Positions 7,402-14,028 of a stretch of 21,068 bases of DNA are shown here, in pieces; the first letter of the stretch is position 1, and the number at the start of each line of letters is the position of its first letter. The stretch spans positions 1 to 21,068 of the forward strand of contig LNEX01000529.1 of NCBI GenBank assembly GCA_001464165.1. The letters run 5' to 3'. Source of the stretch: a bacterium Ga0077546 (GTDB lineage Bacteria; Cyanobacteriota; Vampirovibrionia; Obscuribacterales; Obscuribacteraceae). Under the pieces are notes generated by a model. That model worked only from the letters and a program-made list of their open reading frames with translations. It did not search any database and was not told the origin of the DNA. Made by a program: the position numbers and the translations under genes.

Positions 7402-7986
7402 TTACTTGATGTGGAACTAATACATCACGATGCCGACAGGCACCCGGAAATGCCGCTAGGACCGCAAAGTGCGACGTCACGGCGAAGTTTAAGCTCTTGA
7501 TTCTCAGAACCGCCGACGTCTCGCCTTGGCGGCTGCCGGAGCCGTCGGAGTTGCGCCCAGCCGCGACCTTGATGAGCTTGGAAACCACGTTACCTTGTGC
7601 TTCACGTAGCCTAGCAAGCTGGCAGATGCTGCGAGGAAGACGCCGATGCCGCCGCCGAAGATTGCGCCGAAGATAGCCCAGACGCTGGCAGAGAACTGGT
7701 GGCCAGTTATGTAGGTGCCAGCTAAGATACTGCCGATGATGGCGCCGATGACACAGAAGAGTGGGATGGTGTGTATAGTCAGTCCGTCTTTCTTAAGGGA
7801 CCAATGCTTAAAGAAGTCCAGGCAAATAAAAACTACGAATCCGAAGAAGGCCCCGTAGAAAGCGCCGAAGAGAGCACCGAAGAGAGCATAGATAGAGACA
7901 GAGTAATTGATACCAACGAAGATGGTGCCAAAGAGAATTCTGCCGATGATGGCGCCGATGACACCGATAAGTGGGATGATGTACAT
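7402..7986 (-). pseudogene. Decayed tandem copy of the two-TM membrane protein
   Basis: The start MYIIPLIGVIGAIIG and leader match the neighbour at 6726-7259. The membrane part is internally doubled: IGAIIGRILFGTIFVGINYS and VIGAIIGSILAGTYITG are two copies of the same two-helix unit. The open frame runs 7504-7986 (160 residues), but after YVKHKV it leaves the family frame. The expected continuation appears in another frame near 7590 (VVSKLIKVAAGRNS, compare VVSKPIKLVAMRNS). The family C-terminus appears in a further segment, FRVPVGIVMY-stop-FHIK, ending at 7402, where a TAG replaces a Gln codon. The C-terminal domain is thus lost through frameshift, deletion and a nonsense change. A shortened four-TM protein could still be made from 7504-7986. 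Confidence 0.75.
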
Positions 7987-8045
7987 AGTCAGTTTCCTTT
8001 TTTAATAAGGCATTTCAGATTGCAAAAGAATAAGTGCCGTTTGGG
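7987..8045 (-). repeat. Leader copy 2 of duplicated membrane-protein gene
   Basis: Partner of 7260-7318, upstream of the decayed copy. It has the same ribosome site and spacing; differences are scattered single bases. Confidence 0.75.
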
Positions 8046-8058
8046 ACGGGCAGAGCGG

Positions 8059-8391
8059 TCAACGTACGATCCGCACAACGGCCAATGTGGTCGGCAGAGC
8101 GGGCAGGCTCGTCATACTGGGGCAGTTGTACACCCGTAGATTGGTTAACATGCTCGGCAACACGGGTAGGCTAATTAGGGCCCGACAGTTGAAAACACGC
8201 AAATCGTTCAAAGTTTTCGGCAGGGTGGGCAAGCGCGTCAGGCCGGGGCAGTTGTCGACCAGCAGATAGGTCAACTTGCTCGGCAGTGTAGGCAGGCTCG
8301 TCAGCTCAGGGCAGTCGTCAATCTGCAGAGCAGTCAAATGTTGATTATTACAAAAGTATGCTACCAGTTCTTGCTCATTCTTAAATTTCAT
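8059..8391 (-). CDS. Short leucine-rich-repeat protein, 21-residue CP-type units
   Basis: A 110-residue protein with GGAG 7 bases before its ATG. The N-terminal cap (MKFKNEQELVAYFCNNQHLT) is followed by four repeats of 21 residues of the form CP-x-LTSLP-x-LP-x-x-LT-x-L-x-[VI]-x-x (for example CPELTSLPTLPSKLTYLLV). The last unit is cut short at ALPTTLAVVRIVR. The cap, repeats and leader match the 203-residue gene directly upstream, so this is a tandem paralogue with fewer repeats. The LP-x-LP-x-x-L pattern resembles the 20-residue LRRs of IpaH/YopM-type bacterial proteins, but the Cys-Pro and the 21-residue length differ. No signal peptide or catalytic domain. Probably a protein-binding module. 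Confidence 0.82.
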   Translation of the reverse strand: MKFKNEQELVAYFCNNQHLTALQIDDCPELTSLPTLPSKLTYLLVDNCPGLTRLPTLPKTLNDLRVFNCRALISLPVLPSMLTNLRVYNCPSMTSLPALPTTLAVVRIVR

Positions 8392-8462
8392 AGTGAATCT
8401 CCTATTTGTGCTGCCGCCCTATCGGAAAGGATGGTGGCAGGTTTAAGCTGTTGATAAGACGG
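8392..8462 (-). repeat. Duplicated leader with hairpin, copy 1
   Basis: This leader is closely matched by 9125-9195 before the larger LRR gene. Both carry AAATAGGAGATTCA before the start codon and a GC-rich inverted repeat; here CTGCCGCC (8411-8418) can pair with GGTGGCAG (8433-8440), with one G-U pair. In the other copy one base change weakens the stem. The hairpin could affect translation of the LRR genes or end the upstream message; there is no clear U-run. Confidence 0.6.
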
Positions 8463-8512
8463 CCGCTCCAATGAGTTGAGGGCTGTTTGGCAGGGCTATG
8501 TCTACGGTAAGC

Positions 8513-9124
8513 TCACCCACCCGGATGAACGGTGAGGCCGGGGCAGTCGTAGATCCGCAGATCGGTCAACGTGCTCGGGAGAGGGGGCAGGCTCGACAGG
8601 CCGGGGCAGTCGTAGATCCACAGACGTGTCAACGTGGTCGGCAGCACCGGTAGGCTCGTCAGGCCGGGGCACTTGCTGATTTCCAGACGTGTTAACGTGG
8701 TCGGCAGCACCGGTAGGCTCGTCAGGCGGTGGCACTTGAAGATTTCCAGACGTGTCAACGTGGTCGGCAGGGCAGGCATGCTCGCCAGGCCGGGGCAGTC
8801 GTAGAGCCGCAGAAAGGTCAACCTGCTCGGCAGCGCCAGCAGGTTCGTCAGGCCGGGGCAGTTGTAGATCCAGAGATGCGACAACGTGGTCGGCAGCGTG
8901 GGCAGGCTCGTCAGGATGGGGCAGCAGATAATGTCCAGACGTGTCAACGTGGTCGGCAAAGCGGGCAGGCTCGTCAGGCCGGGGCAGTCTTTGACCCGCA
9001 GGAAGGTTAAACTGCTCGGTAACAGGGGCAAGCTCGTCAGCTCGGGGGAATCGTCGATCAGCAGCTCAATCACTGGCTGAGTTGATAAGTACTCTGCCAG
9101 GTGTTGCTTGCTATTAAATTTCAA
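8513..9124 (-). CDS. Leucine-rich-repeat protein with eight 21-residue units
   Basis: A 203-residue protein. The start is a TTG (aligned with the ATG of the downstream paralogue), with the same GGAG-containing leader, so translation should begin there despite the rare codon. After the cap (MKFNSKQHLAEYLSTQPVIE) come eight units of 21 residues plus a ninth fragment: CPGLTSLPALPTTLTRLDI and close variants. Several units are nearly identical in DNA (63-bp period), a sign of recent unit duplication or gene conversion. The Cys-Pro at the start of each unit is kept in nearly all copies; one unit has CH instead. No signal peptide, membrane segment or effector domain. It probably forms a curved binding surface. 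It is followed at once by the four-unit paralogue. Confidence 0.85.
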   Translation of the reverse strand: MKFNSKQHLAEYLSTQPVIELLIDDSPELTSLPLLPSSLTFLRVKDCPGLTSLPALPTTLTRLDIICCPILTSLPTLPTTLSHLWIYNCPGLTNLLALPSRLTFLRLYDCPGLASMPALPTTLTRLEIFKCHRLTSLPVLPTTLTRLEISKCPGLTSLPVLPTTLTRLWIYDCPGLSSLPPLPSTLTDLRIYDCPGLTVHPGG

Positions 9125-9195
9125 AATGAATCTCCTATTTGTGCCGCCGCCCTATCGGAAAGGATGGTGGCAGTTTTAGGCCATCGATTAGGCGG
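9125..9195 (-). repeat. Duplicated leader with hairpin, copy 2
   Basis: Partner of 8392-8462, upstream of the TTG-started LRR gene. The block CCCTATCGGAAAGGATGGTG is identical in the two copies. Confidence 0.65.
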
Positions 9196-9287
9196 CCGTT
9201 TGTCATCACTGGTGAAGGGAAGCAAGACACGACGCACTCTATGCGTCAGGCCAACAAAGAAAATAAGACGTACCCTTGGGATTAGTT

Positions 9288-9911
9288 TCAAGGGGAAAGC
9301 AAGGCGAAGTAGTCCAGGTGTTCTTGTCTCTCAGCCTCGCTCATGGCGTCCATCTGTTCGCCGTCACAGCTGTCGTAGCGCACCAATCGCAAAGAAGCTT
9401 GGCGCCAACCAGGAATAAGTTTGTTAGCCGGACCATTCACTCGAATTACTAGCGGACGGCCATCAACATCAACAGCCCCAAAAGATTCGTCAAGCACAGA
9501 GAAGCCACCTCTGCCGACCCGAGCAATAATGTGCACATTATTTCCAGCGTCAACTGTCGAAGGCACAGTCACTTCAATTATGGTTAGACCGATGAGCGAG
9601 GCCGGCCGCGACCGCCATACACCAACTGGTGCCTCAATCTTGGCTCCCGGCGTAAAACAACGGTTATTTTGATCAATCAGGTGATACCAGTTCCGTCCAC
9701 TGTCGAAAGATATTGCTGTGTCGCGACGGTCAACTTTGCTGAACCACAAATTTTGCATGTAGAAATCAGCAATGTGAGGTGCTGTGGAAATTGAAACATG
9801 AGACGAATTCTCAGAAGCTGCATTGGCGACGACCTTTTGGGGCCCAGAATTTTTGCCAATAATCAGCGCCCGACGAGCAAGAGCGAGAAGTTTATAAAAG
9901 TACTCGGACAT
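9288..9911 (-). CDS. Hypothetical protein, full-length paralogue of the left-edge gene
   Basis: A 207-residue protein with a very strong AAGGAGG 4 bases before its ATG. Residues 1-35 are basic and partly hydrophobic and absent from the left-edge paralogue. From about 36 the two align (STAPHIADFY, ISFDSGR.WYHL, PGAKIEAPVG). The region 105-180 looks beta-rich (LIGLTIIEVTVPSTVDAG, VLDESFGAVDVDGRPLVIRV), and the end is acidic and helical. No known domain recognised. Paralogues at both ends of a region of about 10 kb suggest the cluster grew by duplication, or that another copy of it lies beyond the left edge. Confidence 0.78.
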   Translation of the reverse strand: MSEYFYKLLALARRALIIGKNSGPQKVVANAASENSSHVSISTAPHIADFYMQNLWFSKVDRRDTAISFDSGRNWYHLIDQNNRCFTPGAKIEAPVGVWRSRPASLIGLTIIEVTVPSTVDAGNNVHIIARVGRGGFSVLDESFGAVDVDGRPLVIRVNGPANKLIPGWRQASLRLVRYDSCDGEQMDAMSEAERQEHLDYFALLSP

Positions 9912-9972
9912 AAAGCCTCCTTATAGTTGTGCGACCTTGCGATCACGATTGAGGTGTTAGGGTCTCGCGGCT

Positions 9973-10242
9973 TCAGCAGGCCCAGCGGCGGCTGCCGCCA
10001 GGGTTGAAGAAGTTGGACGGACCATTGCCACCCAGGCTCGACGCTGAAGGCGAAGCCGGGGCCGGGGCCGGATCAATAGAGGCGCAGAAGCTGTGCGGCA
10101 TAGCGACGGCGGCACCGGGTGGGGCGTTTTTACCGAAGCGCTGCTTGACCACAACCGCGATGTCGCCAGTACTGAGATCACCTTCCAAGTCGATGGTGGG
10201 CTGACCGGGAGCAGTGGTGACTGTAACGTGAATTTTTTTCAT
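9973..10242 (-). CDS. Small protein with possible beta-grasp N-terminus
   Basis: The ATG at 10242 follows AAAGG by 6 bases; the frame is open further upstream without a ribosome site. The 89-residue product starts MKKIHVTVTTAPGQPTIDLE, then GDLSTGDIAVVVKQRFGK. That order (strand, turn, strand, Thr-x-Asp-Ile starting a helix, PP) resembles ubiquitin-like beta-grasp proteins, but the match is by eye only and the second half does not continue it. The tail is rich in Ala, Pro, Ser and Gly and ends NPGGSRRWAC, so it is probably disordered. No E1, E2 or protease gene is nearby. Its leader, ending CTCATCATG, matches that of 6123-6617. Confidence 0.6.
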   Translation of the reverse strand: MKKIHVTVTTAPGQPTIDLEGDLSTGDIAVVVKQRFGKNAPPGAAVAMPHSFCASIDPAPAPASPSASSLGGNGPSNFFNPGGSRRWAC

Positions 10243-10347
10243 GATGAGCCTTTGACAGTTTTGTTGGCGCACAATGGCGCTGACGTGGATTACGCCTTTG
10301 GGCGAGAAGCTAATAGAAAAGCGGCAGTTCTGCCAAGATCGTAGAAA

Positions 10348-10695
10348 ATCGCGCAACTATTGTTGCGCTGAAAACTTTGCTTGATGCGGCAATTACGGAA
10401 TGGGTTCCGCTGTAGAGTTCCTTTCGGTCAAAAAAAATTGGTGAATAATATTTATAGTTATGCCTATCAAGGACAGAGCTGGTTTAGCAAGAGAGCACAA
10501 CCCTACCCTTCCTGAGCCTTAAGCTGGCAACAGGTAGTTTGTTGAGTTCCGAAGAGCGCACCATTGACTCAATTTCGGGGTAGGTAAGTGCGCAGTAGAT
10601 AATTTTTTTGGAGCCATTTAATAGGATTTGGCTTCGTAAAAGCCGCAACAATGCATCTTGCATCGCCTCACTCTGCTGACACAAAATCGACACGC
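10348..10695. repeat. Long direct repeat, copy A
   Basis: About 348 bp matching 12612-12957 in the same orientation, at roughly 85% identity by eye. It begins with a perfect 7-bp inverted repeat, GCGCAAC-TATT-GTTGCGC (10351-10368), and ends at TGACACAAAATCGACACGC. Shared blocks include GGTGAATAATATTTATAG and GCAACAATGCATCTTGCATC. Copy A lies between the broken kinase and the gene at 9973-10242; copy B lies upstream of the kinase. Each copy thus stands before a leftward gene, so it may serve as a promoter-bearing leader or be the remnant of a mobile element. Confidence 0.8.
10484..10693 (-). CDS. Doubtful 69-residue reading frame inside repeat A
   Basis: Starts with GTG (MSILCQQSEAMQDALLRLL) and ends GRVVLSC. 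The same sequence in repeat B has lost one base near the A-rich tract at 10605, which breaks this frame, although the later part (PEIESKVRSLELHKLSVAGL) still reads in a shifted frame. Either this was once a short gene now broken in one copy, or both copies are non-coding. There is no good ribosome site for the GTG. An internal ATG (MQDALLRLL) is also possible. Low confidence. Confidence 0.25.
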   Translation of the reverse strand: MSILCQQSEAMQDALLRLLRSQILLNGSKKIIYCALTYPEIESMVRSSELNKLPVASLRLRKGRVVLSC

Positions 10696-10734
10696 GACCT
10701 TCTCGCTCAGCTAACGTGACACAAAATCAACACG
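10678..10734. repeat. Two copies of an 18-bp motif resembling an insertion-sequence end
   Basis: TGACACAAAATCGACACG (about 10678-10695) and TGACACAAAATCAACACG (about 10717-10734) lie about 20 bases apart in the same orientation. Only the first has a counterpart in repeat B (to 12957). Multiple spaced copies of a terminal sequence containing GATTTTGTGTCA are typical of IS21-like transposon ends (family knowledge). No transposase gene is present, so at most this is a leftover end. Confidence 0.4.
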
Positions 10735-10800
10735 GGGATTGCCTCGAGCTGAGTGCTTTAAACATCGTCTATGGAAAACTTTGCGCCCGAACCTTATTTA

Positions 10801-12554
10801 TCATTGCCCGTCCATTGGCACTTCAAACCAGAAACGACTGCCATTACCAGCAGTGCTGATCACGCCTATGCGGCCGTTGTGAGCTGTCACGATTGCCTTG
10901 CAAATGGCCAAACCCAGTCCTAAGCCCAGAGACTTTGTTGGCTGACCAGTATCCACCTGTTGAAAACGATCGAATATTCGCTCCTGTTCATACTCAGGAA
11001 TACCCGGGCCGTTGTCACTTACGCTAATGCGAATGCAGCCAGACCGCTCCTCTTGCTCAATAACGATTTTGCCGCCCGGTGGAGAGAATTTAATGGCGTT
11101 GCCGACCAAATTGATAGTCACCTGCACCAGGCGTTCAAGATCCGCCACTACCTCCACGCTAGTTTCTGGCATGGTGATAGTCAAACGTTTTGCTTGGGCC
11201 AGATCGACTACAGCATCAAGAACTCTAGTAAAAAGCGCCTTGGTGCTAACTGCGTTTAAGGCCAGTGACACCACCCCTGATTGCATCTTTTCTAAATCCA
11301 GAAGTTGATTAATGAGAGAAATAGTAAAAGCCAAATTCTTCTCGGCCCGAGCTAAATATTCGCGGCTTTCGCTGCTCAGCCCTTTGTCGAGTGTAGTAAC
11401 TATATCTAGTGCTGGCTTACCATCGAGACGAATTCTTGCTTCAAGAGCTCAAGGCGTTTGCGCTCCGTGATATCTGCAAGCACGCAGTACAGTCCACGCT
11501 CCGCTTCAGACCATGTAGCCGACCAAGAAGCTTCCGACAAGGCTCCGTCACTGCACAAAACGGAAGTTTCGAAGCGTACCTCTGATTTGTTCGCTATTGC
11601 TTCATGAAATTTGCTGAGGGCTGCTTCTCCATTCTCTTCAGCAATAAAGTCAACAATAGGCTGGTTAAGTAGCTCTTCTCTCGAATACCCCCAGTTCTTT
11701 GTCGCAGCCGAGTTTATCTCGACAATGATCAATTTCTCGTCCAGAGAACAAATGATATCGGCTGCATTATCGAGAATCGCCCTTTCCTTCTGACGCAAGA
11801 CCATCAGATCTTGAAATACTTGCTGGTAAACGCCGTCCAGTCTAGCCAACTCATCGCCGCCGGTAAGCTTCTCCATCGGTGGAAGCCCCTGAGACAACAA
11901 TTTGCTGTTGCGCAACAGTGCATTAACGCGATCGGTGGTGCCGCGATTGAAATAGAAAGCCAAACCAAAGGCTATCAGAATGCTGAACAAGACCGAACCG
12001 CCAAGGGCTATTTGCACATATTGATCGTATTTTTCAACCTGAGCTTGACGCTCACCTTGAACTCTCTCCTGCTCGTCGGTCAGTTTCCCGCAGTAACGGA
12101 ATAGCCGCTCCATATCAGGACGGACCTTCGCCCAAGCAAGCGCCGCACCAATTTTGTCGTCTCGATCAAGAAAATGCTTACTCTGGGCAAAGCCATCATA
12201 GATAGTGGCAAAACTCTTCTCAACAACCAGCCATTCTGCCCGTTCAGTCGGCTCTGTTTCGACTAGCTTTTTGACAGCCTCAATCTCGCGATTCGTCTGT
12301 TCGCGGAGTTCCTTCACCTGTGGACTTCTGCGACCGCCGGGCGAAACACTGTCCAGAGTAGTGACTGACGCACGCCGCATGCACAGTGCTAGCAAAGAGT
12401 TGATATGGCTTGCCAGATCGCGAGCATGCGCGGCTCGTGCCCGAGAATCTTCCACTCTTGCCATCAAAGAACAAAGTGTGCCTACGAAAGCCAGCTCAAA
12501 GAGCACAGGCACACTGACCAAGATTAAAACTTTTCGTGAAAGGCTCAGAGGCAC
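10801..12554 (-). pseudogene. Sensor histidine kinase broken by deletion of its H-box
   Basis: From a GTG at 12554 the frame encodes 382 residues: membrane segments at about 8-30 and 180-203, an extracytoplasmic helical sensor of about 150 residues between them, a linker, and a PAS domain (about 255-367) ending DITERKR. It reaches EFVSMVSQH and stops at 11406-11408. The kinase core continues in another frame from 11412 (ALDIVTTLDKGLSSESREYL) down to 10801, with LLDLEKMQSG, the N-box NLVGNAIKFSP, DNGPGI, FDRFQQ and GLGLGL all intact. Kinases of this type read EFVSMVSHDLRTPL here, so roughly a dozen codons carrying the phospho-acceptor His are missing, in a number of bases not divisible by three. 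As read, it cannot autophosphorylate. It may once have partnered the response regulator at 5343-6023. Confidence 0.88.
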
Positions 12555-12611
12555 GGGCTGATGGAAACTCTCTTGCTTTAGCTGTCAAGGACAGCCTACC
12601 ATAGGCTGATG

Positions 12612-12957
12612 ATCGCGCAACAATAGTTGCACTGAAAACTTTGCTTGATGCGGCAATTTCGGAATGGGTTCCGCTATGACATTACTTTCTGTGAAAAAAT
12701 TTGGTGAATAATATTTATAGTTATGCCTAACAAGAGAAGAGCCGGTTTAGCAAGAGAGCATAACGCTAACCGTCCTGGGCCTTAGGCCGGCAACAGATAG
12801 CTTATGGAGTTCTAAAGAGCGCACCTTTGACTCAATTTCGGGGTACGGAAGCACGAAGTAGATATTTTTCTTGAGCCACTTTGTCGGATTTGGCATCGTA
12901 AAAGCCGCAACAATGCATCTTGCATCGCCTCACTCTGCTGACACAAAATCGACACGC
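12612..12957. repeat. Long direct repeat, copy B
   Basis: Partner of 10348-10695, lying upstream of the kinase gene. Its inverted repeat is imperfect: GCGCAAC-AATA-GTTGCAC (12615-12632), with the loop reversed relative to copy A. It carries a one-base loss relative to the reading frame in copy A. The two copies bracket the kinase, so recombination between them would delete it cleanly. Confidence 0.8.
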
Positions 12958-13153
12958 AATCAAATGAATTCTTCCGGCCAAGCCATTAGGTGGATTCAAG
13001 AGCGAAAGTTTGAAAGACATTGACTTGGCCGACGAAATAACTGTTTTATCGGAGAACTACCTATTGTTTACGAGCAAACCGACTGGCAAAAACCAAATAT
13101 GGCATATTTTAGGCTCACGCAAGTTGCTGCTGACCTAGAGAAAGAGCTATGCT
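12958..13153. other. Mosaic of two dispersed repeats before the amidohydrolase gene
   Basis: No credible gene. Directly after repeat B, 12959-12988 matches 3100-3129 at 28 of 30 bases (both contain ATCAAATGAATTCTTC then GGCCAAGCC). Further on, 13058-13154 resembles 5221-5319 over about 97 bases. In this window those two sequences lie on either side of the SPFH, TPR-like and mini-protein genes, so this segment may be the scar of a copy of that block whose genes were deleted. The end of the segment must contain the start signals for the gene at 13154, but no clear promoter was found. Confidence 0.55.
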
Positions 13154-14017
13154 GTGCAAGCTATGAAATTACCAACCTCTCTTCAACAAGCCGAAAATAT
13201 TCAAGAAGATATTGTTAGCTGGCGCCGCCAACTCAACAGCATTCCAGAACTGGCATTTTCAGAAGTAGAAACAGCCAAACTTGTTAGCGAAAAGCTAGCC
13301 TCATTTGGTTTTAGCGTCAAGCCTATTGCCGGAACGGGCATCCTTGCCCAAATAGGCAGTGGTGAGACCTTGGCCCTGCAAGTAGCGATGGATGCCCTTA
13401 GTGTGGCTATGCCAGGTCAAAGCGAAACCTCAGTTCTACACGCCTGTGGACATGACGCCAACATGGCCTGTGTATTAGGCGCCGCCCGCATTTTAGCTAG
13501 GCGACTAAGAGGAAGAACTGATGTCGGCCTGCGCATTATTATGCAACCCGGTAGCGAAGCGACTCTGCTATCACGCCACGAAGGCGCTGACAGGGTAACT
13601 AAAGCTGGTGCATTAGAAGAAACCTTTGCCGTTCTCAGCTTGCATGTTGATGCCACTGTTCGCACAAAAAAAGCTGCTCTTGTACAACCAGCCAAACAAG
13701 AAACCGACTTAGCAGACAGCTCCAATGGCCGCAGCAGTGCCGATATAGTCAATTTGCTGCGCCAATGCAGTGAAGAAATTTTAGGCGCCGACAATGTTAG
13801 CTTAGTCAATCGCACCACATATGCCGACGATTTTGGCCGTTATCTTGAACTACAGCCCGGCGCCATCCTCTACCTTGGAGTTGGCCTTCCGGGCTGTATT
13901 CGCAATCATCATGCTCACGATTTTCTCATCGACGAATCGGCACTTCATCTGGGTTCAGCCATATTGACCGACACAGCATTGAAACTGCTAGAGATTGAAC
14001 CGCGCGTAATTGGCTAG
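13154..14017 (+). CDS. M20D-family amidohydrolase homologue lacking lid domain and catalytic Glu
   Basis: An in-frame TAG a few codons upstream limits the start to the GTG at 13154 (purine-rich GAGAAAGAG 7 bases before it) or the ATG at 13163. The 287-residue product matches the catalytic domain of M20D peptidases/amidohydrolases (usually near 390 residues): WRRQLNSIPELAFSEVET, CGHDANMACVLGAARILA (C98, H100, D101), MQPGSEA, LSLHVD (H164), TTYADDFGRYLELQPGA, LGVGLPG and HHAHDF. The lid/dimerisation domain of about 100 residues is missing, replaced by a short linker (about 175-200). The usual QPAEE reads QPGSE: metal-ligand Glu135 remains, but the catalytic-base Glu is Ser134. MDALP reads MDALS. 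It is probably not a normal hydrolase; a binding role or altered chemistry is possible. Confidence 0.85.
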   Translation: MQAMKLPTSLQQAENIQEDIVSWRRQLNSIPELAFSEVETAKLVSEKLASFGFSVKPIAGTGILAQIGSGETLALQVAMDALSVAMPGQSETSVLHACGHDANMACVLGAARILARRLRGRTDVGLRIIMQPGSEATLLSRHEGADRVTKAGALEETFAVLSLHVDATVRTKKAALVQPAKQETDLADSSNGRSSADIVNLLRQCSEEILGADNVSLVNRTTYADDFGRYLELQPGAILYLGVGLPGCIRNHHAHDFLIDESALHLGSAILTDTALKLLEIEPRVIG

Positions 14018-14028
14018 TTTTCTCCCTG

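Noticed and set aside
8729..9010. Plus-strand repeat-containing frames opposite the LRR gene
   Set aside because: They are mirror frames of the 63-bp LRR units; the LRR frame has a cap, a leader and a family pattern.
8513..9124. Regular 63-bp direct repeats resembling a CRISPR array
   Set aside because: The units translate in frame as LRRs with no separate unique spacers, and there are no cas genes.
9973..10242. A complete ubiquitin-like conjugation system
   Set aside because: No E1-, E2- or JAB-like protein is encoded nearby; only a weak by-eye fold resemblance remains, which is kept as a low-interest finding.
10801..11334. Reading the kinase C-terminal part as a separate stand-alone ATPase gene
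   Set aside because: The frame extends upstream without an ATG into ALDIVTTLDKG, the expected continuation of the dimerisation helix, and it has no ribosome site. It is the second half of a broken kinase.
12832..13020. Minus-strand open frame of 62 codons crossing the end of repeat B
   Set aside because: It spans the repeat border, has no ribosome site and does not match the frame found in repeat A.
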